From: Isoetes taiwanensis
Taxonomy: Eukaryota; Streptophyta; Lycopodiopsida; Isoetales; Isoetaceae
Length of the DNA stretch: 64,000 nt
Assembly (NCBI GenBank): GCA_021234155.1
Contig: JAJEKV010000038.1
Location: 3,460,810-3,524,809 of the forward strand
Direction of reading: 5' to 3'
Made by a program: the position numbers and the translations under genes. Every line of letters starts with the position of its first letter. Position 1 is the stretch's first letter. Positions 12,837 to 23,507 of this stretch are shown here, piece by piece. A model generated the notes under the pieces. The model saw only the letters and a program-made list of their open reading frames with translations. It was not told where the DNA came from and did not search any database.

Positions 12837-14116
12837 CTCCACCATTTCGCGAATCATACCTCGATTCAAGTAGCAATAGTTATAAAGTGTCGCACTTGCT
12901 ATACCTTCACCACCATTGTCAAAACCTACACTTCTAAAGTGATCTTCCTGGGTACTTATAATCCAGTTTCCACCTTAGTATAGTACCTCCTTAACATGGT
13001 CTATAGTAGATAATCATAAACCACTTCTCCATCAGATATATGGTGCTATATCCAGTCTCCTTCTACGTTGAATGGCAACATATATGCCGCATGCTAAATT
13101 CATCCTCGAAATTATTAGGTCCAGTGTTTCAATCGCATAATAACCATATCAATTTTCTCCAGTATCCATCCAAAATAAGGATACCTTACCACTCCTTATT
13201 CCCATAATTCAGCACTTCTACTTCAAGTAAGAGCCCAGGACCTGCTTAACCACCATTATATAATGGCCTCAAGAAGCACTAGGCATGCTTTCTATGCTTC
13301 CGTCGTACCTGTGCCATGTCAATGTACGAATGTCTAGATATCTAATAAACGTATAGATATAACTAAGGAATTAATATGTGTGCTCATGTGAGGTAAAGCC
13401 CGTTTTAGTATTAGTTCACCTCGAAATTCCGTTGGCCAATTAACCTAAGGAATCATCTATTATTCCAGGGTAAATTTTAACGGCCCCAAATGTTTTTCTA
13501 TTCAAATTAAGATTGGCTAAATCTATGAAAAACAAAAGTTCTCAGATTTTTTTCTTGGCGAAATTTGATAAAATAAAGCCCTTTAGTTATCTTCCCACTT
13601 GGCTAAAATGTAAAATTTATATGACATGAAATTATGATGTTGGCGAATTTTTCTTGGTCCCCAGCTAAAGTGCAACTATTTAACTTCAAACTTTGAGCAC
13701 TGATTAGTACATGAATGCCATTGATTCAATGACAAAGTTGTTCAAAGTACAATTAACAAAGTTGCGTATTAAACGGGAGCAAATCATTGAAACGAGAACA
13801 AAAGGAATATTCCTCAAAGATTCCCTTTTTTTTACAAAAAAGGGGGTAAAACGAGGTTAAAAAAAAAAGATGCATGAAATTCTATTTTGACCCCCCACCC
13901 CCCCCCCAAATGACTAATTTTTTTTTGCAACGAAAGAATTGACTTTTTTAAAGTGTCACTTTTCTTAGCAAATAGAATGTTCTTAAAGTATGTTTTAAGA
14001 GAGAAACTCTAATTTCAGAGGATAAAATATTTAACAAAAAATTGAAGTAAGTATGTAACTGAAACTTTAGTATTCTCAAAATTTGAAGATAGAATCTTCA
14101 TATTCACATGCAAAAT

Positions 14117-17100
14117 TTACAGTCTTTTTCTAAGACTTTTATTGTATGTGATGATGAGAGAGGGATCTAGGGCGCCCTCATATTCATTTATGCCATCGCC
14201 ATCACCTTCACTTCTTTCACTTTGCCACCGAGGAAGTGCTTGAGTTATCTTCCTCATCACTATCAACAAACGGTGAAGCATTGTCACCACCTTCTTCATC
14301 ATCTTCTTCGTAAATTACAAGCTTTTTAAGCAAATTGATAGTCTTCCGGCATGACGCGATTGTCAAATTTCAATTTAAAATCATCATAGCACAATATAGT
14401 CACGCCATTAAGGTTCACCTTTCCCTACAACCCACCTTCTTGGACTTTCTCCCTTTTCCTTGGCTTCTCATTTCTAACTCATATCTACCTTCAAAAGCAT
14501 TTTCTGAGCGTGTTGCAAGCCAATGAATCTTGAGTTTAGTGACTAAGCCTTCCTCCTTGGACTTTGTCAAGCACTTTTGCTATCCGAATCGGTGACCTTT
14601 GTCATCCTCCTCGGGAAGAGCAATTAGCATACCTTTGGTAATTTCTGTGATATTACCTTGAGGCTCATTCCCTGTCTTGGTCCGGGCACATGACTCGGTC
14701 CTCCTCATCTTCTCACTGCGGTGCAAATGTAGCACCGCTTGGACCTGCTTGGTGCTGGGGTTGATGGAAGGTGTTAGGCCATTGAAATGGTTCTTGCAAC
14801 CGCCTTAGAGCTATATTTTGTACAACAATTTTACGTTCGAGAAAGAAATTACTCCACCACATCCGATCTTCTTCTAAGAAGTACTTAAAGCTCGAGGAAA
14901 TTCCATTTTCAATGGCTTTTAAGGATGACTCGGGGTACTTTTCTTCTTTTCTTGGACTCCTTAGGATTTTTGAGAGGAAGTTGCTCAAAGACGTTCTATG
15001 AAGGAAGTGTCCGGAATATATTTAAGGAAGCATAATCCCTCCTCGTGGACTCTAGTCCTTAGTTGTGGTATACTTCTTCCCTGTAAGAAGCTTTGGCCAT
15101 CCTTCAAGTAGAACTTGATATGATGTTGAAAGATGAGATCATTCAACTTGTTCACGCTTGGTTCTCTGCTTGAACGTTGAGAGAAAAATAAACTCTCTCG
15201 AAATCAGCAAAATCTCTTTAAGAAGATCGACCAATCGGAGTAGGAGTGTAAGAATCTTCAATAATTCGAACTAAAGAAGGAAGACGTAGCCTTCTTCCTT
15301 CTAAGGCTACGTAAAAAATCTGGCTTGAACATTTGGTCAATCTGATCATGAGTGTGGCCTACAAGTAAGAAAACCGAGCTTCACTTTTCTAAAGATCCCT
15401 AGCTCCACTAACATGGCACAAGACACAAAGAGTGTTTGATTCTTGTTCTCCCTTGTAGTATTGTCAAGTTGCGAGATAAAGCACCGGTGGTAATTGCTCT
15501 TGCTCGCACAGACCTTGTTAAGAATTGTAATTGTGGAGGTTCGGTCACCATGCAAGTTTGGATACGTCCAAAAATACTTTGCACTTTAGACTTCCTTTGA
15601 AGACCATAGCTCCTACAAGGTGGACCTTAACAAAACATTCCTCCTCGCACATCTTTAGGAATGTTCAAGAAATGTGGTAGAGTTGTTTTTTTTTTGTCCA
15701 TTCCATCAATCACAAATGATATGTATTGCGATGGACGCTCAAGAGCTTTTTTTTTCTATGCTTGGCAAGCTTTCTTCTCTCTCGCTTTGTTGTTCACGAT
15801 GTTCCGCAAGGTTTTGTTGCACAATATCCGTAGAAGAAATCGGGTCAAAGCATTTTCTCTCAAACAAGTGAGAGATTGGAGAACATGAGCTTACTTCTTT
15901 CGACCTCTGTCTTTGCATTAATTCTGCACACCTCGAGCAAACAGACATTCTATGTTTTCTAGGAATTTTCACAAGACCGAATTCACTTTTCCACAGTCTG
16001 GTGAAGTGTGAGTAAGAGATGTCTTTGAAGCCGAAAGTGCAAGTCTCTTTGTAGTCATTAAAAACATCTTTTTGGTGATGTTATCGCTTAAATGATACAT
16101 GTTGCTGTTAGGTAGCTTCTCACATGTTTCTCTAAAATATTTCTCCATCCATGACACAGCAGCAAGGGCATGCATGGTTACAACTCTTCTTGGTCCACAA
16201 TGATCATCGATTGCTGGATTTTTGTCCAGTCTTTTGTGTATTCTAGACATTCTGGTGGACCCTAAACGGTGGACAACCATAAAGCATTTCGCAAACTTTG
16301 ACGGTTAATGTAGTGCAAGAAGGTGTTGCGGTCTGGTCTTACATGATAAGCTAAGTAGGCATTCTAGGGTTCCGCCAATGTCATGGAACCAGAAGTTGTC
16401 TCTAATCGCCAGTAATTTAGCCATGTTAAATCTGTTGATGCAACCCAATGAGCAGCATTTAGTTCTCAAAAGTCTCCTCATTTTGTGTTCATCCATAAGA
16501 TTTCTTCTTCTTACAGAGGAGCAAGCCCTCAAACCAAAATCCACCTTGAATTTCTTTTGAAGATTGGCCGGAGAACATGTAATCTCTTTGTTCCTCGTTG
16601 GTGTCTTCATCTTCCTCGATGAAACTTCTACTCTGGGGTGACTTCCTCTGTCTCCGAGTGGTGTGCTTGTAGAGGAAAACAGACCCACGGAAGTTGTTCC
16701 CCGAATAGGCGGGGTACAGTGTTAAAGGATGGTGATGGCCCATAAGAGGTTGTGGCATCACCGTTCTTGTACCATCTTGAAAAGGAGTTCTTGCAAACAT
16801 CTCCTTTAGAGCCGGACCGGAATTTCAGAATCCATGTGTCACAACCGTTGTTGTGTGAAGAGGAGTGCTTGCTGGAGCGTCGTCCTCATTTGTAGTGAAG
16901 TCCTGGTGAGAGAAATTGTAGTGAATCTCACAGTCTTCTTTACTTTCTGTGTTCCTTGTATGTTTGGATGAAGGGGGCGAAGCAACAAATGGGGGGTAGC
17001 TTGTTCTTGAACACCCGTTGTTGTGGAGCTTCTGTAGGTTGTCCCGGGGATGGAACAAAGGGTGGTGGCAACATGTTCAACCGTGGTGATTCTTTGGAAG

Positions 17101-17332
17101 GAGATGCCAGTGTGCTGTCTACAGGACTTGGTGACGGTTGGAAGGGTGGTGGAAGTCTGTTACGTGCTGGACTCGGTGTGTCTTCGAGAAGCAACAACGA
17201 TGAAGCAGAGGTAGGAGTCGGAGAATGCCGGTCTTCACTAGAAATGACGTTGTTCCCAAGCGTGTCCTCAGAACTAGACGAGCTTGAGACAACAAAAGGT
17301 GGTGGAAGCTTGTTCACGAAGCGGTTCGTCAT
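14117..17332 (-). pseudogene. Transposase-like protein (IDGMD / LDN-TRENKN / GHTHDQID family)
   Basis: The reading begins at ATG 17332 with an N-terminal low-complexity part carrying repeated LPPPF motifs and Ser/Thr/Pro. A Cys-rich segment CCSLGC follows at about 16459-16440, then a helical basic region with CSRCAEL near 15930. Next come three motifs in order: IDGMD (15710-15696), LDNTTRENKN (about 15471-15437) and GHTHDQID (about 15370-15335). The C-terminal tail is acidic and ends near 14.2 kb. Widely spaced Asp and His motifs suggest an RNase H-fold DDE-type catalytic core. I recall this signature from uncharacterised proteins of mosses, lycophytes, corals and oomycetes, catalogued I think as DUF7869, but I could not search. 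Frameshifts break the core, so the copy is probably dead. Introns are likely but not mapped. Confidence 0.6.
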
Positions 17333-18585
17333 CTTAACAACTGCAAAATAGTAAAGAGATTTGAGAAACTTTCTGTAGTGCAGAGCTTTTCTTATTCCCG
17401 AATACACGCCCACGTAGTACAAGTAGAAGTTCCAGTACTAATCAAGTGAAAGTCAAAATAAAAGCTATTCTGGAATACACAAGAGTAGGATAGTAAAGCT
17501 AAACATATTCCGCATCACATAGAAAAAGAGCAAGACGAAAATGATACCTTTAAAAGGAAATTTCTCGCCTTGCCTTTTCAGCCTTCGAGCCTCTCAAATG
17601 CCGCAAAGATTAACTTCGATTATAATATTCGTTTTCGTATTCCGATTCACATAGAGAGAACATGGACAAAGTCAAGAAGAAAGTACAACGCATAATCATT
17701 TGCATGTCTCAAGCTTTTTATTCCCAATACACTTTGGCTTTCCCTCGAAACACTTTGGCTTTTTGCCTATTCTGAATACCGAGAAAGTGTATTCCACTTT
17801 TGTTCGAATACACTTTGGCCTTCACTTTCGACCGAAAGTGTAAATACACTTTGGCCTTCACTCGAAGGCAAAAGTGTATTCCGGAATACACTTTCGTGTT
17901 TTTAGGTTTTAAGAGGTTACTTTTCCATCCGTTTTTTAGTTATTCTAGGCGTTTTTGCTGCATTTAAAGCTTGTTTAGACCAGTTTCTTTGTCAAGATTG
18001 CAGTGCTTTTTTGGCATTTTTGTCCTCTTTTTTCCCTCTTTTTTCCCTTTTTGCAAGACATTTTGTATTCTGGAATAGTTTTTGGCCACTGTTTTCTCTA
18101 ACAAGGTCGTGTTTACAAACAATTTGCACAGACAAGACAATAGCAAGAAACAACAGAAAAGGCCCCTTAAAGTCGTACAAAAACCGCACCCACACAGAAG
18201 GCTTGAGGAGTCAGCTGCGCCTACTATCTACTTAAAACTTCCGGACTCAATGGTTCTTTACAAAGGGGTACTTCGAAAGTACAAAGACCACGACTTTCCT
18301 ACATGTCCGGTTTGAGCCCGGAACCAAAAGGTACGATGATTGGGAATTTGTCTCGCATGGGCACCATCCGGCCCGCCGCTGAGGTAGCCGGGAGTCCGTC
18401 GTGGAGGGAGACTGCCTTTTCAGACATCCCAAGGCTTTATTCATGTTGATGAATCCTACCTTAGAGTTGTGAAAAGTAAATCCACATCCTCTTTATAAGT
18501 ATGTTTCTCACTACTTCGAACAAGAGGTCGCCTCTCGCCATCATTAACTACGCTCGGGCACAACGAGCGAGGACTTCCCCTACAA
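17333..18585. promoter_or_regulatory. Divergent intergenic region with TATTC/GAATA palindromes
   Basis: This 1.25-kb gap separates the starts of the two divergent genes. It holds many half and whole sites of the element's palindrome: near 17467-17485, 17770-17776, 17795-17818, 17873-17892 (GTGTATTCCGGAATACAC) and 18066-18078. Between 17740 and 17900 the words ACACTTTGGC and GAAAGTGTA also alternate. The region would be expected to hold both promoters. No TATA box is clear enough to name. Confidence 0.5.
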
Positions 18586-21500
18586 ATGAAGTCAAACAAG
18601 GGGAAGAGGATAACCCGTGAGAGCCCGAAAGGTGCATCATCACCATCCGGGAGTCCATCGTGAGTCCCAAGAAAGGCCACCGCCACCACCACCAAAGCGG
18701 CAAAGGCAAACCGCTGTCGCTAAAGAGCCTAAAAAAAGCAAACGGGCTTTGATTGCAAATGTAAGATGCCCCCGAGGCACATAAGAAGAAGAAGGGGAAA
18801 GGCAAAGCACCTGGTGTTGCTATCAAAGAAAAAAAAGTTGATAAAACATCTGAGAAAATGGAGGAGATTAACCTGCACAAGTTTGTGCAAGGTGTCATTT
18901 ATTTGTCACCACTTGTATGAAGCTTCCAATCAAAAAATGAAGCCGGGTGAAAGGCCACTTCAGGTTCGCAAAAATCTACGCCGATCACTTGAGGAACCCG
19001 AAGACGTAATAAGGAGCAATCCAAATGCTCATGGGCCCCAATAGTTGTCCTTGTTGACAGGGAGCAGTGCAAAACCCCCAAGGACTATGACAGAGAAAAC
19101 GCAGACACCTACACTCACTACGTCTTGGGAGGCAATCACAGCTTCAAGGCAAGAAGGCAACTTTATAAAGAGAAGAAGAACCCGAGGTACCTCTCCCTCC
19201 CTCCTGCCCGCTTTCATCGCGGGTCTTACCGATGAAGAAGCCAAAAATCGCTGCCAACACCCACAATGCCGACAACGAATATAAACTAAAGATGAGCTTC
19301 GGCCGACAAGATCCGTTCATGCACAGGAGTACGTAATTTTCAAGGAAAAGTACGGTGAGGACCTGAAGAAGCCCGGCGTTTTTGGAGCTTAAGGAGGCGC
19401 GGTGCCATTGAATGTCGCCGAAATATGACGAGGCCAATAAAAGGCGCCCTCTCATTGGCCACTTATAACTGGTTCCAATTAGCTTTAGAGATGGCAAGGT
19501 AAGCACAAAACGTATTCCAGAATAACAAATCAACTATCTCACGTGAAATCTTTTTGAACAGATTTGGGAACTCCAGGACGAGATATTTTCAATGTTCGAA
19601 CGAGGGGAGTTAAAGAGCAAGGGCAAGGAGACAGCCAAGAAAAAATCATCTGACGTGCCCAAAAAAGAAATGACCATTACCGCCCCGGGCGAAATGCAGG
19701 GGCTTCTCCGACACGTAGATTCGAGCGGCTTCTCCAAAAAAAGTTGTTGATAAGGAGTTTAGCCTAGAAGAAATGTCAAAGGAATTGCACAAGTTTACTC
19801 TTTAGACGTTAGAGTCCCAAAAACATCGGGGTAGATAGTGTATTCCAGAATACACATACCTTTCTTCACATGGGCACTGTGTATTCCGGAATACACAATG
19901 CTTTTCTAGAGACAAGCAATGTGTATTCCGGAATACACATTGCCCATGTAAAGGAAGGCATGTGTATTCTGGAATACACATGTCCTCTTCTAAAAAAGTA
20001 TTGTGTATTCCGAATACACATTGCTTCCTTCGAGAGAAGCAATGTGTATTCGAATACACAATGCATTTTGTTTCGAGATGTATTCCTTCGGAGAAGCATC
20101 AATACCAATGCATTTTGTTTAGGTAGCATCACCAATTAACCAGTTTGTATTCCGAATACATTTAGCTTGACTTTTATTTGTTTTTCTTCTACTTTGCCTT
20201 GTTTTCTTACTTTTTAACTCATTGTTTCCTTTAACGCCTTGCAGCCAAAAAGAACGTCATAACATGTCAAACATGTTTGATGGAGCAGCTAAACGTAGAG
20301 ACATGGGAAAGGTGCAAGGAACTCTACCCAATAGCCACTTCTGACGAGCGATTGTGCAATATGCACCAAATTTTGAGGGCTGGGTAAGTACTCTCAACAT
20401 TCCTCGCCTTTGCACACCACGATCTCCTTACAGTTGTTGTTATGTTTTTCCTCGTAGCAAAAAGAAAACAAAGACCTTCCCGAGGGCTTTATGCATTTGG
20501 TTAGAACAAAGACGGGAAGAGAGGTCGTTAGTCGAAAGAAGAATCGCTGAGCCGAACCATCCGACTACTTAGAGATTTTGCATGTTTGATCAAAACAATT
20601 TATATTCAATCATTCATGGTGATTGCACTAACCTTGTCGGAACGGTTAAGCCACGTGGACTTCACTTTGGTTATTCTTTGATCTTCCCTACGGGTTTAAG
20701 CTTAAAGACAGCAGATATAATTTTACCAGCCCTTCAAATTTTCAGAGTTTAATGCTTTTATTGATGGAATCAAGCAGATCACAACGGCTAAACATTGGCG
20801 TTTAGTTACTTTCCATTCGAGCATGCAGTCTGGCTTGGTAGAATCAGCTTTCAAAAACCACTTTGGTTCTCCAGTTCAGGCAGGATATGAAAACCTTGTC
20901 TGGTAAGTCTTATTCCGTAATCTGCTTACTTTTCTCTTTGATTACGTAGTGTATTCCGGAATAGTATTTCCTGTTTCTGGTTTTCGAAGTGTTTTCTTGT
21001 TTTTGCTAACATCACTTTAAATGTTTCACTAGGTACAAAACGAACATCAACTACCATGGTGGAGGACCAAGGTTGCTTAGCAAGGTAGAGTACCTTCATG
21101 TAGCTTATTGGAGTTTTGATGGGAAGAGGACCATGGAACACTTCAACAACTGCTGCTTTGTCAAAACTTTTCAAACGTCCTTGAGTTTCCAGCAGTCTTA
21201 CGTAAATTGCGGGACCTTAACCGCACAAAGCAAAATGATTGTGAATCACTACCAAAAACCACAAAAGCTCATCAACCATCTCCTGGACATGTTCTCGCGT
21301 CCAGGAGATTGGGTGCTTGATGCTTTCTCTGGTTCTGGTACTACTATCGCATGTGCACTTAAGAAGGGCCGCAACTGTGTAGCCGTGGATATTGATAAGG
21401 ATGCTGTTAATTTTGTGAAGATGAGACTGGCTGCCTTACCTACTTTACCAGATGAACATCAAGAGCTAGGGGCCAAGTCTTCATCTGATTATGCTAAACT

Positions 21501-21708
21501 AACGTCCTCAGAGATACAGCCTCCATTCTCCAGCTCACTAGACGATGAGGCAACCTTTGCAGAGCTTAAAGAAGTAGCTTTAGCTACCATTCCAGAGGAC
21601 AAGGAGGATACAAAACTTAAGTCTCCAGCAAAGGAGCAGACGGCACAGAAGGACGAGACGGCAGAGAGCAGCAAAAAAAATGATGAGGACTATGATGTAG
21701 ATCTTTGA
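18586..21708 (+). CDS. ParB-like domain fused to N4/N6 amino DNA methyltransferase
   Basis: A multi-exon gene with a tentative start at ATG 18586. The early part is Lys/Arg-rich (18.6-18.85 kb). A ParB/sulfiredoxin-like domain follows at 18930-19200, with a basic VRKNLRRSLEEP stretch and the motif YVLGGNHSFKARRQL. Introns look to be 19501-19560, about 19800-20243, 20384-20457 and 20903-21033, with GT...AG edges. The methyltransferase domain has GDCTNLV, then a motif-IV-like FTSPS (about 20722-20736), and then the AdoMet-binding motif DAFSGSGTT with VAVDID in the last exon (21034-21708). This order (IV before I) is that of beta-class amino methyltransferases. The tail is acidic. ParB-methyltransferase fusions are common in bacteria and phages. 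The product would transfer methyl to cytosine N4 or adenine N6. Motif IV lacks the second Pro and aromatic residue, and several frames shift, so activity is doubtful. Confidence 0.72.
19838..20160. repeat. Regularly spaced palindrome array inside a methyltransferase intron
   Basis: The palindrome GTGTATTCCGGAATACAC or a close variant starts at 19838, 19879, 19921, 19962, 20003 and 20044, so the steps are 41, 42, 41, 41 and 41. A seventh partial copy lies at 20146-20160. The ~23-base spacers differ but several begin or end with TGC or GCA and pair weakly with each other. The array lies in the intron that ends at the CTTGCAG before 20244. Confidence 0.9.
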
Positions 21709-22017
21709 CTACTGCATATTAAAATTATCATTATTTATTACAATGAATCTTCCATATTGATGTACGAAAATTTATTAAAAACATATTACTTTTTTTTCCT
21801 CTCTATTCTGGTGCTTGTTTTTTTTCATGCTTTCAGTCTCTTCAAGTCTCTGCCTAAATTTTGCTATTTGTATGATTTCTGTTTCATAAGTACAAAGTTA
21901 TCGCCTAATAATGGCCCAAAATTACACGAAAAAAAATGCGAACCTCTAGAAATTCTCAACAACTTTCAAAAAAGGCTTATTTTAGAAACATGGTGTTTTT
22001 TAAAAGGGAATCTTTGA

Positions 22018-22041
22018 AACGGGAGTGATGCAACACTCCCG
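22018..22041. other. Strong hairpin near the transposon's right end
   Basis: ACGGGAGTG and CACTCCCGT pair around a short loop. The same TTAAACGGGAGCAAAT wording occurs inverted at about 13764-13780 near the left end, so this is subterminal inverted sequence of the transposon. Confidence 0.55.
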
Positions 22042-22567
22042 TTTAATTTGCAATCGTGTTAATTCATAAGGAACAAACAATATCGTTTGAAGGAATATGC
22101 ATGTTTAAATTGGGGTCAAATGTATCCAAATGGTGAATTTGGTGATGAAGCACTTTAGGGTCAACAATTGCAAGAAGAGATCACTATTATTTAAAGCTTA
22201 AAATGCGAATCATATAACATTCTTCGTAGCATTTAACCTAAACAACATATAGATACAAATTCAAAATATGATTGAGGTAGCTAATGGCAATTCCTAAATG
22301 AAAGAGGTCCCTGAATAGAATTGGCATGGCTATTTGAATTGATCAGGGTTCTCCTAATCAACTTTAGAGAAGGCGATTTAGTACACCATGCAGCAAACAA
22401 TCCCGGCTAAACTCTAAGCGTTCAGAATTTACCCCCTTTTGCAGTGGCTAAATTATAGTTTTTCTAAAAAATTTCCCTTTATAAACTTTAGCCATGAAAT
22501 TTGACAAAAGGTCTAAACAATCGCCATTTGGCGAATTTTAGCCACTCTTTATTACCCTGCATTATTC

Positions 22568-23494
22568 TATTTTGCAGCATTATCAAATACAAGCCTTAGA
22601 TCCATGATAGATTTAGCGCCACAAAGGTTTTACCCATGGTTACTTAAAGCCAACAATACAGCAATTGGAGTTTTACACCTTAGAACTTTATTTGAACTTA
22701 AACCAACATTTAAATCGACAATGTAGTCTCACTTTGTAAGGGTCTTTAACCCTCGCATATCAGGGTCTGGCTATCAGTTACAGCTAAGTCTAAACTATGG
22801 ATCGAGAGTGTGAGTGTGGAAACATTGAAGATACTCAAAAGGGGAAAGCTATTTAAACACATAGTCAAATATAATACAAGGATATCATTATGTATGTCTT
22901 ACACAAACTCCTAAGGGAATAACGAGACTTAGATAATGTTATAACAAGGTTATGAATAATAAATGAAGAACGTCCATGCGTAATTAATATTAAAGTATAT
23001 AGGTCAAAATGGCAAAATCAAATTTACAATATATAATTCTATTAAAGGGTAACTATTTAGAATGACTTTCTACTAAGCAGTCTTGAGGTTAATAACTACG
23101 TATTATAATATAACAACAAATAGAAGTTCTTTATATCTATACACATCTTTAATATATAATCGAGTTACATGTATATAGAAAGAATCATTTCTAAATTAGA
23201 TAAACTCTGAACTCGTCACCACGAATGAAACAGTCAGACTTCCACAAACCTTGACTGTTGACTTTTGACAGCCCAAAGCCATGATCATGTCTGATCTATA
23301 CCTCTACCTTCTATATTCCAGAGTTATAAATTGCACATTACAAGTCATTTCAAACTTAATCACTTTGAACATAACAACGTCTGTGTGACTTATAATCTCA
23401 CGCTATCTCTTTAAGGAGGGGAGACTTCCTTCCAATATATGATGTGTTGCCCGCAACAAGAGTAGTCTTGATCTTTGAGGGCGGCATCATTTTT
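22568..23494. other. Internal region of LTR retrotransposon, 3' part
   Basis: AT-rich, with no coding sequence seen. It runs up to the polypurine tract. Confidence 0.5.
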
Positions 23495-23507
23495 AAGGTG
23501 GGTAGAA
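23495..23507 (+). other. Polypurine tract of LTR retrotransposon
   Basis: AAGGTGGGTAGAA directly precedes the TGTGACG start of the 3' LTR, where plus-strand priming would occur. Confidence 0.7.

Larger units (their letters stand above)
9170..13457. other. Internal region of LTR retrotransposon, middle part
   Basis: About 4.3 kb, pyrimidine-rich on plus, with only short reading frames (longest near 11134-11451). None gives a recognisable domain on either strand. A SINE-like insertion lies at about 9570-9715 and an ATTT microsatellite at 12806-12836. Confidence 0.45.
13466..22559. mobile_element. 9.1-kb DNA transposon with transposase-like and DNA methyltransferase genes
   Basis: The tips are CAGGGTAA and TTACCCTG, inverted. 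Flanks are TATTATTC (13458-13465) and CATTATTC (22560-22567), seven of eight matching, which fits an 8-bp target duplication. The first ~295 and last ~500 bases recur joined together at 55987-56751, where the 8-bp duplication is perfect. This independently fixes both ends. Two genes diverge from the middle: a transposase-like gene to the left and a ParB-methyltransferase gene to the right. Tip sequence and duplication length are shared by hAT and KDZ (Kyakuja-Dileera-Zisupton) elements. The transposase-like protein does not look like hAT, so I leave the superfamily open. It is nested inside the LTR retrotransposon. Confidence 0.8.

Noticed and set aside
19838-20059. CRISPR-like array (regular repeats and unique spacers)
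   Set aside because: The repeats are complete palindromes of 16-18 bases in an intron of a plant transposon gene, with no cas genes. The period fits DNA-binding sites better.
18586-21708. Bacterial contamination as the source of the methyltransferase
   Set aside because: The gene has GT...AG introns, eukaryotic transposon ends, and plant LTR sequence continuing on both sides.
13466-22559. hAT superfamily assignment from CAGGG tips and 8-bp duplication
   Set aside because: The transposase-like protein lacks hAT features that I can see, and KDZ and other families share tip and duplication length. Left unassigned.
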